A stretch of DNA of 64,000 nucleotides from Aplidium turbinatum. Lineage: Eukaryota; Chordata; Ascidiacea; Aplousobranchia; Polyclinidae. A program made the translations under genes and the position numbers. The notes under the pieces were generated by a model, which was not told the origin of the DNA, did no database searches, and saw only the letters and a program-made list of their open reading frames with translations. The stretch is taken from contig OU964918.1 of the NCBI GenBank assembly GCA_918807975.1, forward strand, positions 57,830,477 through 57,894,476, written 5' to 3'. Below, one piece after another: positions 21,141 to 32,100 of this stretch (its first letter is position 1; each line of letters opens with the position of its first letter).

Positions 21141-22270
21141 GACACTGAATATCAGTAAATTGCAACAGTGTCACTTTTTGTCATACCGGTACCGGATGTG
21201 CTAAGATTGGATTTTCTGAAGTATAGCCTAGGTAAAGCGACAAATGCACGTAACAGCTAAAAGGCCTCGAATGCGCGGAGGTGTAAATTATAATAAACAA
21301 ACAAAAATATTGTAGGTTCCGACTGGTGAATTTTGTAGCACTAGCATCATTCTTGCAATGATTGAAAATGTAACATCTTACCTTTTTGTTTTCGTAGAAA
21401 AATTTCTCTTCAAGTCTAACTAAATCTAACTTTTAATTTTACTCCAATAACCTGTTTGCTGTTAGGAAAATTGACTTTGCCTGTGCGGCTGTGCTGACAC
21501 ATTAGAAATCCTACTAACGCCATTTTTTCCTGATTTGCAGCGAAGAGCTGATAGGCTACTGTCGTCATATCAAAAGAAACAAACCAAATCTCTCTGTTTT
21601 ACTTTCTTTTTGACGAAACAACGCCATCAAGATTCAATTGCGTCAGATGTTCGTTTGCGGGCTCGTGTTGAAATCCGGCTAGGGTTGCCAGATTGGACTT
21701 TTTAATGCCAGATTCCACAGATTTGTTTTTTTTTTAGATTCTGTTGGCTTTAGAAATTATACATTTGGCCTTTTTCTAGATTGAGAGTTGAAGTTAGAAA
21801 TTATACAATTAATAGAAATTATATTACAAAATAATAGAAATTAGAAATTATTCTATTTGACCTTTTTCTTGATTGAGAGTTGAAATTATTGAATACGAGT
21901 TGATGAAAGTTTGTGCCATTATATATAAGTTGTGATCGAAATTAGAGTTATATATATCATATAAGACAATTTATGCAAAAAAATAAAATAAGGCCACTGA
22001 AGTAAAACAGTTTTAATGATAATAAATACGATACAAAAAGATCTGGCAGCACTACTTTCTCAAAATGCATTAGTCTACCAGTCACCTTTTGATTTTGAAC
22101 AATTTAGTGACAAAAAGAACTATTTAGGTTGAGACGCTGTGAGCGAAGTAAGTACCGGTATATATAAGTCTAAAAATAAATGAATGAAATATCTGTTTGG
22201 CCTTTTGTTGTATTATTTTGGCTTTAAGACCTTTTCATAGTCTGGCAACACTGATGTTAGTCAGCCCAGG
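21141..22270. other. intergenic, AT-rich
   Basis: I see no gene. Short direct repeats around gaaattatacaattaatag / ttagaaattattcta occur at 21750-21900. Confidence 0.55.
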
Positions 22271-22273
22271 TAG

Positions 22274-22405
22274 GTCTTACCCAGACAGCAAAATCCGTCG
22301 TTTTTACATTGTTTCAACGTCTCCAGACGTTGAAACGTTTTTACATTGATTCAACGTCTCCAGACGTTGAATCAATGTAAAAATGAGGATTTTGTTGTCT
22401 GGGTT
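22274..22405. mobile_element. palindromic MITE, doubled core
   Basis: Ends are acccagacagcaaaatcc and ggattttgttgtctgggt. Unlike its relatives the central palindrome is present twice (caacgtctccagacgttg at about 22315 and 22350). Confidence 0.85.
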
Positions 22406-22468
22406 AATATTTCTTTTTAACAGATCATATTGATAAGTTATTAAGCGTTACACTATATTATATATATA

Positions 22469-23080
22469 ATGGCTGACTGGTCGGAAAATGAGATGGCCCA
22501 AGCCATAGATGATGTAAAGGAAGGCTCCATTAGCGTTCGAGAAGCAGCTCGACGTTACAATATACCGGAGAGTTCGATTCGAACTCGGATCAACAAAATT
22601 GAAGACTTTGTGACTCTTGAAAAAGGTAGACGGCCAGAACTTGACAAACAGCAAGAAAAATCTCTAGCTGAATGCATCTCGGTTGTCTGTACTAATGGGT
22701 TTAGTCTTCGTCAGGTCGATGTTCTGGACATCGTTCAGGATTATTTAAAAGCAAATGATTTGCAAACTCGTTTTCGTGATAACAGGCCTGGAAAGCAATG
22801 GCTACAAAACTTTATGAAAAGAAACAATTTGTCCTTAGAAAAGTCTAACCTTATCAGCAAAGCCAGAAAATCAGCCACTAGTAATCCTAAAAGAGTGATT
22901 GAAAGCAGTGCTGATGAGAGTCAACAAAGCACCAGTGCTCCTCCAGACATTACCTTTTATCACTTCTACACTCAACTGGGACCAAAACCCATTATTGACC
23001 CAGGAGAAAATCATGAATGGGTACCAACCTGGTCATTGGCAAAAAAGGCTTCAACACCAGTTACTTCAACACATAATTAA
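22469..23080 (+). CDS. psq/CENP-B-type transposase remnant: DNA-binding part only
   Basis: A 203-residue ORF. Residues about 5-50 form a Psq-type helix-turn-helix (MAQAIDDVKEGSISVREAAR, then YNIPESSIRTRI). Residues about 65-130 form a CENP-B/Tc5-type helix-turn-helix (LDKQQEKSLAECI through KQWLQNFMKRNNLSLEK). This pair is the usual N-terminus of pogo/Jerky-type transposases. The DDE catalytic domain that should follow is absent; the reading passes into a linker (residues 140-203) and stops. Sequence 23081-23766 keeps frame-shifted pieces of a C-terminal tail. It may be a dead copy or a domesticated DNA-binding protein. The start has a fair context (ataATGGCTG). Confidence 0.75.
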   Translation: MADWSENEMAQAIDDVKEGSISVREAARRYNIPESSIRTRINKIEDFVTLEKGRRPELDKQQEKSLAECISVVCTNGFSLRQVDVLDIVQDYLKANDLQTRFRDNRPGKQWLQNFMKRNNLSLEKSNLISKARKSATSNPKRVIESSADESQQSTSAPPDITFYHFYTQLGPKPIIDPGENHEWVPTWSLAKKASTPVTSTHN

Positions 23081-23094
23081 AAAAAAAACAAGTT

Positions 23095-23766
23095 TTGAGG
23101 AGATTTTCATTAACAGATTGCCTCAAAACAGCAGACAGGACAGTCAAAAAAAGAAGAAAAATAGATTTAAGTGCCAGGGTAATCACTGACCAAGAATACC
23201 TCAACACCATACAGCAAAGAGAAATGATCCAAAAAAAGAAACAGAAGGTACCAAAATCAACTGTAGGCTCACACAAATCCACTGTAGGCACGCAGAAATC
23301 CACTGCACGCCCACAGAAATCTACTGTAGGCCCACAAGATATCAAGGAAAATGTGAAATGTTTTTGGAGGGTGATTTCACCTCCAACAGCCGAGTCGGAG
23401 ATACTTATGCGGTGGTACGCTTGCATATATACAAGCACAAAACAAAAAACCTCACTTTTTCTTGGATGAGGCCTGCGGCGATTTTTACAAGACGAGAAAG
23501 GTCCAGTTGCCAGCTTGGAAATCGACTGCTGCTTGAAGATGCAGCCAAAGGAGGAAGGTGTCTACGAAAGCATCCCTCCTCACCTTCAAAAAGACATCGA
23601 AGTATTTCCATGCTTCAACATCATATCAAACGCGGAGGTAGAAGCACTGCGTGGGGATCGTTGGGCAGTTTCGAACATTGCTCAAATCAAAGCCTGCTAT
23701 GCAGAGATGCAAAAGCAGAACAGGGAAGAACTTTACAAGCAGTTCAAAAGTGAATTTGTGCAGTAA
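23095..23766 (+). pseudogene. frame-shifted C-terminal tail of the psq-type transposase
   Basis: Three overlapping frames give transposase-tail-like pieces: a basic linker (VKKRRKIDLSARVITDQEYL) with a fourfold KSTVG-type repeat; GDTYAVVRLHIYKHKTKNLT, resembling the small barrel domain that ends such proteins; and a final piece ending FKSEFVQ at 23763. At least two frame changes separate them, so the tail is not expressed as one protein. Confidence 0.5.
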
Positions 23767-23773
23767 ATGTGAA

Positions 23774-23837
23774 TACAGCTGAGTAACCAATGAATGGTGC
23801 AGCTGAGGTTACACCATTCATTGGTTACTCAGCTGTA
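23774..23837. repeat. perfect 26-bp hairpin
   Basis: The arm beginning tacagctgagtaaccaatga (23774-23799) is followed by a 12-base loop and an exact inverse (23812-23837), eight bases after the psq-element tail stop. Confidence 0.9.
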
Positions 23838-23855
23838 GTCAGCTGCTTGTCCCTA

Positions 23856-24086
23856 AGCCCTTTGAGGACCGCTGGGACATGTGTCCCATGCACTTAGCCG
23901 ATAACCCCCCAGTTAACTTTAAAAAATTTGCCGCTGCTGATACCCTAAGGTAGTATTGGATGTCTACCCTAAAATGAAGGAATTGAATTCTTTTTCGCGA
24001 AGATGTGTTCTATATGACATATGAAGTATAAACAAACAAATTCTACATAAAACCATTTTCCGGAAATTTAATGGTCCTCAAGGGGT
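23856..24086. mobile_element. small MITE, 15-bp imperfect TIRs
   Basis: Ends are agccctttgaggacc and the inverse ggtcctcaaggggtt. About 230 bp, non-coding, family uncertain. Confidence 0.5.
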
Positions 24087-24456
24087 TCATAAATGGTAGC
24101 CAATTCTAATTTTTTTATCCATTCCCACTTTTCTGCTTATGTGTGCTTGTTCATTTTGTGTTTCACCTAGTCTTGTTGATTTATCAAGTGTTCTTATTTT
24201 TTCATTGTGATGCTTCGCGCCTTCAAGTAGCATTTCTCAAGTGTTCTCGACAGATATTTCTCGCGTAGCCTACCGGTACCAATATTTTTTTCATTTTGAT
24301 TGTTGGCGCATAGGTTACCTTCATTTTCTCAAGTGTTCTTAACAGCTATTTCGCATACTTTCATAATAAAACCTAACTACAGGAGCTGTTTTAAGTTCTG
24401 TATAAGTCTACCAAGAAGAGAAAGCTTCTACCTTGCATCATTCTTCAGCATCAGTC

Positions 24457-24548
24457 CGTCCCGATAGCTAAGTTGGTTAGTGCGTGAATTCGTTAACGAA
24501 GAAGCTTCAAGATCAAGCGGCGCTGGTTCGACTCTTATGGTTGGTTTA
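24457..24548 (+). repeat. SINE family C head
   Basis: An A box (cgatagctaagttggttagt) and B box (gctggttcgactctt); the body is truncated. Confidence 0.65.
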
Positions 24549-24877
24549 AAACCATCCAATAATAATAAGCATGTTTTTATTTGCGCCCATTGCGATATCA
24601 TTCAATATATACAGTGCGATCACAGATGCGATACAAAAGACAATAGGAAGCAGCGAAAAGGAACCAACTATTCTTCTTAGTACCGGTATGCAAAATACCG
24701 TAACATAGGCTACTCCGTACTTGATGTCTGCCTGCTGATTCACTGAAGTAGCCAGTCTGTAAGGAAAAAGAATGAGGTAAAATGTTCAGTAGAGCAATTT
24801 TCCTTTATCCATTTAATGAAATACCAATTCAACAAGAAGTATTAATTTAATGAAATACCAATACCCTGGTCTGGGGG

Positions 24878-25207
24878 CAGTGCCTGTCTTTGGGGTGTGC
24901 AAACCATGCGATCGTACAGGGCCAGTAATTTACTCAGAAAATGCAGAAAACATAGAGACAGTTAGACAGTTTCATACCCAAATTTTTGTTGAACATGCTG
25001 TCAAAATGCACCAAATTCAAAGTAATTTTTCAAAACTTTCTGCGGAGGCCCCAAGACCCCCTGCCAATGTCGCCCGCCGGCCCTCAAACCCCCCTCCCTT
25101 TTCAAAATACCTAGCTACGCTACTGAATTGGATGATTTGGATAATTGTCATTGGGGCCCGCAAAGCATATTCCGCACAGGGCCCGAAATACCCTAAGACC
25201 GGCACTG
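24878..25207. mobile_element. hAT-like MITE carrying an inner element end
   Basis: The ends CAGTGCCTGTCTTTGGGG and the inverse of CAGTGCCGGTCTTAGGGT are followed inside by a segment ending ctagctacgctactg. That segment matches the end of the element at 50242-50676. One element probably inserted into the other and decayed. Confidence 0.6.
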
Positions 25208-25214
25208 CTGGGGT

Positions 25215-25900
25215 CACAGGAAGAGAGTTCCGACGTCCCTAAGCCCTGTGAGCCATTATTCATTCATTCGATTGTGCAATAGGTGATGTAAACCTATTTA
25301 TTTAAGTGGTTTCCGCGCAATGAAATTCCATGTGCGCATTACCGTAATAAGCGTCACGCATTAATATTTTTGAGTGAAAATGCGCGTAGTGAGTCTTTAA
25401 TTACCTGCTTAACAACGCGAACCGGAAATGACGTAATTTTTTGGGAGTACATACCCAAGATGTTAGGCTAGCTACAGGATAAAAATTAATTGAAATGTGC
25501 AAGAACTATTTAAGCTACATTAAACTTTCTTTAAATTGCCGCGCATTTGTTGCTTTACCTATATAATGTTTTATTATTTTGTGCCCAATCCTGACTACCT
25601 GGCTGTTTATGTCAAAATTTGTATGTATATATGTACGATTGTACGTACCATGTTATCATGCTAATCATTGGCCACATGCCAATTGCTTAATGCTTAGCAA
25701 CTTTATAAAAGTTTTAAACCAATTTTCTCACTCAGTTATTGATTCAAAGACACTTTTTATTGAAAATATGAGATACATATATAAATAAGCTTTACATCAA
25801 AGTTGTGCTATTTACACTTCACAAATTTCTCACCATTTTTATTCAGATACGGTACGGTACTTTGTTGGTTACATAAACACAAAATACTTAGAATGACAAA
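25215..25900 (+). promoter_or_regulatory. RTEL1 upstream region with ETS/CRE composite site
   Basis: accggaaatgacgtaa at 25421-25436 joins an ETS core (ccggaa) to a CRE-like half (tgacgtaa), a common pairing in housekeeping promoters. There is no clear TATA box. A candidate acceptor (tttattcag) lies about 55 bases before the start codon, so a 5' UTR intron or spliced leader is possible. Confidence 0.4.
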
Positions 25901-26125
25901 ATGCCTTTGCTCAATATTCGTGGTATTGATGTTGAATTCCCGTTTAAACCTTACGATGTGCAACTTGTGTACATGACAAAGGTCATTGAGGCACTGCAAA
26001 CTCGCCAAAATGCTGTCTTGGAGTCTCCAACAGGCACCGGCAAGACACTGTGCTTACTCTGTTCCACATTGGCTTGGCGAAAAGCAGAACTTGTTCGAGC
26101 AAAAAATGCTCCAACACCAAACCTG
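25901..26125 (+). CDS. RTEL1: RTEL1 exon 1: Q-motif region and Walker A
   Basis: [20 protein letters not shown] aligns end to end with vertebrate RTEL1, so the ATG is the natural start. Walker A lysine is K48, the same number as in the human protein. The donor follows ...aacctg. Confidence 0.97.
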
Positions 26126-29100
26126 GTAAAATTTCATCAAATTGATTAGGTTTTAATTCTGAAGCAACTTTTCCAATTGATAAGAACATTATATTATGTT
26201 TTATTTAGAATTAGATGATTGATTAATGATGCACTGCTTATTAATAGGATATTAATTTGTTGCACAAATGATTTCCTCGGAATATTTTCACAATTTGGAA
26301 TAAACAATTTATGGTATTAATACCACAAAAGAGTGCTCCATGTTTAGCAAGGCAAGTTGAAGTAAATAAAATCACTAATATCAAAGTAATGATGTTACGC
26401 AGTGGACATCTAATAATTTTGAGAGCGAAGTTAAGGTGCTTTATCATTGCAAGTCAATTTTGTCACGTATAATCCCAATATTTGATTAAATGAATGTGTC
26501 TTCCAATCATTTGTTGAACAAAACTGTTTTTGTTCGATAGTTTTCATGTCAAGTTCATTCTGCCACTAAGTTTTACTTTATCTGCAGCCACTTCCAGAGG
26601 GTTTGGAAGCATGGGGTATGCAAGAATCTAATCAAGAACCTGCAACCCCTTCAGTTCCTAAAATTATATATGCATCTCGTACGCATTCGCAGTTGACCCA
26701 AGTCGTCAATGAGCTCAAAAGGACAGCATATGGCAAAAAGTAAGGTGGATCATTGAAAGTCAATTTCTTTACAAATTGATTAAAATCTAGAGCGCGTCTT
26801 TTGGGTGCAGACGGTTAGGTGCCTGCCTAATAGTTGTGGCGCCCTGTCATTTATGTGTTATTCCCAGTGCAGTCCATTTTATCAGGTGCTTGATGGCAAA
26901 TGTTAACTGCAGTTAGTGGCATATACATGATTTTCTCAGGGGAGAGCATAACGAAGTGCTTAATAAATATCTTCATCCTCACACCTCATGCACCTGTTAA
27001 AACAAGAGAGCTTGCTAAGTGGTTTCTTGGCTGTACTAGTGTACTTGCATAGTGAAGCACAGCACACTCATACGTTTCAAAGTGAAATTCCTTTTGTAAC
27101 ACAGCATGGAGACCGGTCGCATAATCAAGCATTTCTGATAAATGATTATGGGGTCCACGTCATTTAGGCGCAGACAGTTAGGCGCCGGTCAAATAGGCGC
27201 GCACACTGTGGCGTCTGGATATTTAGGTGCGGAGCACTGTGGCGCCCGTTCATTTAGGTGCTATTCCTAGTGAAGTCTGCAGATTGGCAGGTAGGGCAAT
27301 GCTTTTCACACAAAATGTTATATTGAACAGAAAAATATGTTGTTGTTTTGTTAATGCGTGTGTGGAGATGAGGTGCGAGACAATGCTCTACTACTCTTGA
27401 TATTAGCACATCTCCACAGGACATTTGCTAAGCATCCTGAACATAGGTTGTAGCCAGATGGAACCTTACTTAATATGTTATCTTTCGCAATTATACTTCT
27501 AGTTTTACTCGGGATGAATTGGTGGTGTGGCGAGTACGTATGAGACAACACTCTACTACAAGAATACATTTCTATATAAGGCGGCATATGAACCCTGGCT
27601 ACAAGATGCAAGCATAATGGTGCGACTTTGCTCGTCATTAACCTAGTCTCGGTTTTGACAGAAAACTAAGTTACTCTTCAGTCTTCACTCAAGCCTACCA
27701 CCCGCTTGAATATAGGCTACGGTATATTTTTTACTGATTAGTGTAGTTATTATTTGACTCACTAAAAGTGAACTCATTCATGTTCGGAAACTTGAAACCT
27801 GGACTAGCAACAAATAAATGCCGAAGACATGCATTAAAGTACAATATATTTTTCTGTTCAATATCACATTTTGTGTGAAAAGCACTGCCGGTTTAAGCAG
27901 TTTCACTCAGGGAAGCCATGACATATTTTTTTGTTCAGTATAACATTTTGTGTGAAAAGCATTGCCCTACCTGCCAGGCTGCCAAGCTGATACAATCTGC
28001 AGACTTCACTAGGAATAGCACCTAAATGAACGGGCGCCACAGTGCTCTGCAGCTAAATATCCAGACGCCACAGTGTGCGCGCCTATTTGACCGGCACCTA
28101 ACTGTCTGGGCCTAAAAGACTTGCTCCCTGATTATGAATATAATTTGACACACCTAATAGCACCTATTGACCGAGCAGTGAGCATCACAGTGTATGCACC
28201 TATTTGGCAGGCACCTAACTGTCTGCACCAAAAAGATGTGAACGCTTGATTTCTAGTTGTTATTTCGTATGATGCTATTAGTCCAAGCCCATTTTTATTT
28301 AGCCAATCCATGAGGACATTGTTGTATTGGTTGCCTGTGAGGTATCCTTTAAGCTTGGTTACTGGGCACTCCAATGTGAGATGGTCTGTGGACTGATTTG
28401 AGGCGTTGCATTTTGGGCAGTTTGGCTGAGTTTTCATTCCCTATCGATAAAGTTTGTCATTTATTGTAGTTTGTTTTGTTCTTATGCGATTTGCAGTGGA
28501 CCATAATGTCCTGGTTGCTTTGTCAATGCATGGGAGAGCTTTTGTTGGGTCTGTGATTACTTCTCTACCAGGAGGGATTTCTTGTTAAAGGCTGTTTTGT
28601 ATGATTTTTTGCATAAACATCATTACCAGTTATCCAGTATATCTTGCATCAAATTGTCCTAATTTTGTAAAAGTGCGCCATTTCTGTATGAGTACCAATA
28701 TATCTACTTTTCAGTGTAATGATATCTGTGCTGGGCTCCCGTGAACAAATGTGCATTCATCCAGAAGTTTCCTTGCAGAAAAGCAATCAAACAATGGTAC
28801 ACATGTGTCGTAACAAAGTATCTAAACACATTTGTCAGTTTTATAACAATGTGGAAGGTTAGTAAAAATATCTGCTACGTTTGAACCACTCTTTGTCTGA
28901 GTAACTGAACTTTGTCATTTGTTCTTATTGTTGCCATTTTGAGTGGCTCATGAATATATATTTTTGTCTTCCACTTGCATGACAAGAAGTGGTTCTAGAA
29001 TTAACCATGATGATAGCCAGGTAGTAGATACTGTCGGTAATATAATTTGTCAACTCAACTTGTTTTTAAGATGCTCGAAAGAATAACGTTTTCACCAATG

Positions 29101-32100
29101 AAGTTATGGACATTGAAGATCTGGTTACTAAAGGAAAGCAAAGAAACGCTTGCCCATATTATTCGGCACGAGAGATATCAAAGCAGTCGGAATGCTCAAT
29201 CATATTCACGCCATATAATTATTTGTTGGACCGAAAGTCGAGACGATCCCATAATCTTGAAATAAATGGAAATATCATCATCTTTGATGAGGCCCATAAC
29301 TTGGTGAGTTGCAAATATACCGACCATTCGGTGACCAACTTGTCTGTTTTGAATCGAAATGACAATATCCACTAGCCTACAATTGCAATATGCTTGGTTA
29401 GATAAGAGAATTCAAAAGGACAGTTTTACAGCAAAACTAACCAAAATTGAATCAAAATACAATTTTAAAATACCATATTCGATTATGCTTTGTTTCATGT
29501 TTTATTTGTTGTCACTTTTGAATAAAATGGTTGTTCATTATAAGTTATATACTGTACTTATTTTTGTATTTATATCAATTGCCCAATCGGCTACTTTAAA
29601 TCATTTAATGTGTAGGAGAAGTTATGCGAAGAATCGTCTTCATTCGACATTACCTCCTTAGACTTCGCTCACTGCATTGATGAGGTGGGGGACTTGTTGA
29701 AGGCGGTGACAAAAATGGCAGACACTGGCGTAGTGGCGGATGGGCATGAGGCTGGAGAATCGACTGGTTGGTGATTTGATTTCTGCTTTCATCAGTTACT
29801 TAAACAACGTTACATCGAAGTGTGGTGCATGCTTGTTGGCGTAATAAATCTATTGTTTTCAATTGGGAAGTAGGTTTTCAGCAGAAATCACCTTTCCAAT
29901 TTCCATCCTTGCAGCTTTGACAGAATTCAAGAAGGAAGAACTAGCGCTGATGAAGCAGTTTTTCCTCGCTTTGGAGAAGCAGCTTGATGAAGTGAACCTT
30001 CCTACCACAAAGAGCAAATCGGAGCCTGCAAGGTTGGTGGATGACATTGTCTTTGGAGCAAAAGTTGCTGATGATTTCGCTGGAAACTATGGCTCATTAC
30101 TTCTTTATGTGCAGCGTGCTTTTTATTGTTGCATTTTTAATATCTTAGTGTTAAATATCAACCTCACTAGCCTGGAAGCATGGCAACAGAGCTGCATAAA
30201 CTAGCGGATCTCTGCCGGCAGGGACAAATTCCAGGTTTCATCTATTAAAAAAGGGAAAAATGGATGATGATAATGATAAAAGATGTTAGCGGTTAGCGCG
30301 TTGGGCTCGCAGTCGAGAGCCTGCATGTTCGACTCCAGCCACCCGCACTTGCTGTTGTTTCTCTGGGCAAGAAACTTTACGATAATTGCCTCTACCCAGT
30401 GATCGATTTCGAGTAATGGGTAGTACCAAATTTAAGTCATAAGTAGAGTAGACATTAGACAACCGGAAACAGACATTGCCGTCGGCTGCAGCGTGGGTCA
30501 GGTGTATGTCGGAAGGCGTACACCGATGCATAGCGCTCAAGTCCGCTTTCCCGCAATGCAGGATAAAGATAAAACAAACAAAACAAAAACAAACAAAACA
30601 AACAAAATTAATTAATAAACAGTCTGCGTTTGCCTTCACTGCCTTGTGCTGATAGGCAAACAAACGAACTTTGCAGTGATTGCATTAGTCAGATATATCT
30701 TGCTTGTTGCTACCTCTCTGTTATTCAGTTACTACGACACTCATTGCAGCGGTTTTTGTTTTAAGCTCAAAATTACGTCACAGATTTATCTTCGATTATT
30801 TTTCCAAAGTCAATCTGACGTTCGAGACTTATGATGTGCTACTGGAGCTTTGCGACAAAGTCTCTTCTTACCTCTCCACGTGTAAGTGCATTGTAATGAG
30901 CAAGTTTTAGCAAAAGCAAAACCTACATCCCAGACAGCAAAATCCGTCATTTTTACATTACAACGTTTACATTACTACGTCATTTTTACAACGTCTGCAG
31001 ACGTTGAATCAATGTAAAAATGACGGATTTTGTTGTTTAGGATTGGACTTCTCGGAGCACCATGAGCTTCACAATGTCATCCGGCGTGGCCGGATACTTG
31101 GTGGAGATTACCAGTGAAAGGTGTTCATAGATCTTGGCAACATATTTTTCTTGCAAATTGTTTTCTAGTGAGCACTTCTTTCCGCACCAGAGGTACAGCA
31201 CTTCAGAAGTTTTCTGAAGTCATCAAGACCGTGTTCAACGCTTCCGACTCCTCCAACAACCAATTCTTTGGAAACGATCCGGACTCAAGCAAGAGGAAGA
31301 TAGCGGAAGTGTCAAAACATTACAGAGTTCACATATGTGAAGAGGATAATGCTTTTAAGAAGAAAGACCTTTGGTCGAAGGACAAAGCCATTGCCACTAA
31401 GCCAAGTATGTTACATTTCTAATCTTGGCACAGTTAATAATAGTGTTATGAATACATGCGTGCTTTTTCAGATTTTTATACAAACTTTTTCACCGTTAAA
31501 GCTTTTCAATTCTACTATTTTAATCTGTGACATCCATCCACGCTTCACAGCACGTACTCTGTCCTACTGGTGCTTCAGTCCTGGCTACGCCATGAGAGAG
31601 TTGGTCAGCTCTGGTGTGAAGAATCTCATCTTGACCAGTGGCACCCTTTCCCCCATTGATTCCTTCACCGCCGAATTGCAAGTGTAAGTTATTTACAAGC
31701 TTTTGACTTTGTTGTGAAACAAAAGTATTTGTGATGTCAAAGTCTGTGGCTAATCATCAGGAGGATGAGATTACAAGATATTGCGACTGCGTTGTGCCTA
31801 CTGCATTGCTGAGAAGTAGGGTGGCAATCCAATGTTTATCAGTGGCAATCTTCATCAACGTATGCTATATTTTATTGTAGGAATTTCCCCGTCACGCTTG
31901 AAAACGATCACGTGATCGACAAGCATCAGGTCTTTGTCGCTTCAGTATCGAGCGGCGTGGACGGTGGTCGCCTGGAATCGACGTTCAAAAGCCGGTCGGA
32001 CAACGCGAAAGTCCTCGAGCTCGGTCGGACAGTGGTAGAAATGCTGAAGCTTTCACCAGCTGGCACTCTCGTCTTCTTCCCGTCCTACGCGGCAATGTCG

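Noticed and set aside
23358-23753. 131-codon ORF
   Set aside because: Only its first ~30 codons fit the transposase tail; the rest is a shadow of the other frames.
24850-25242. 130-codon ORF
   Set aside because: It reads through a hAT-like MITE end and its inner insertion; proline-rich only because of the C-rich element end.
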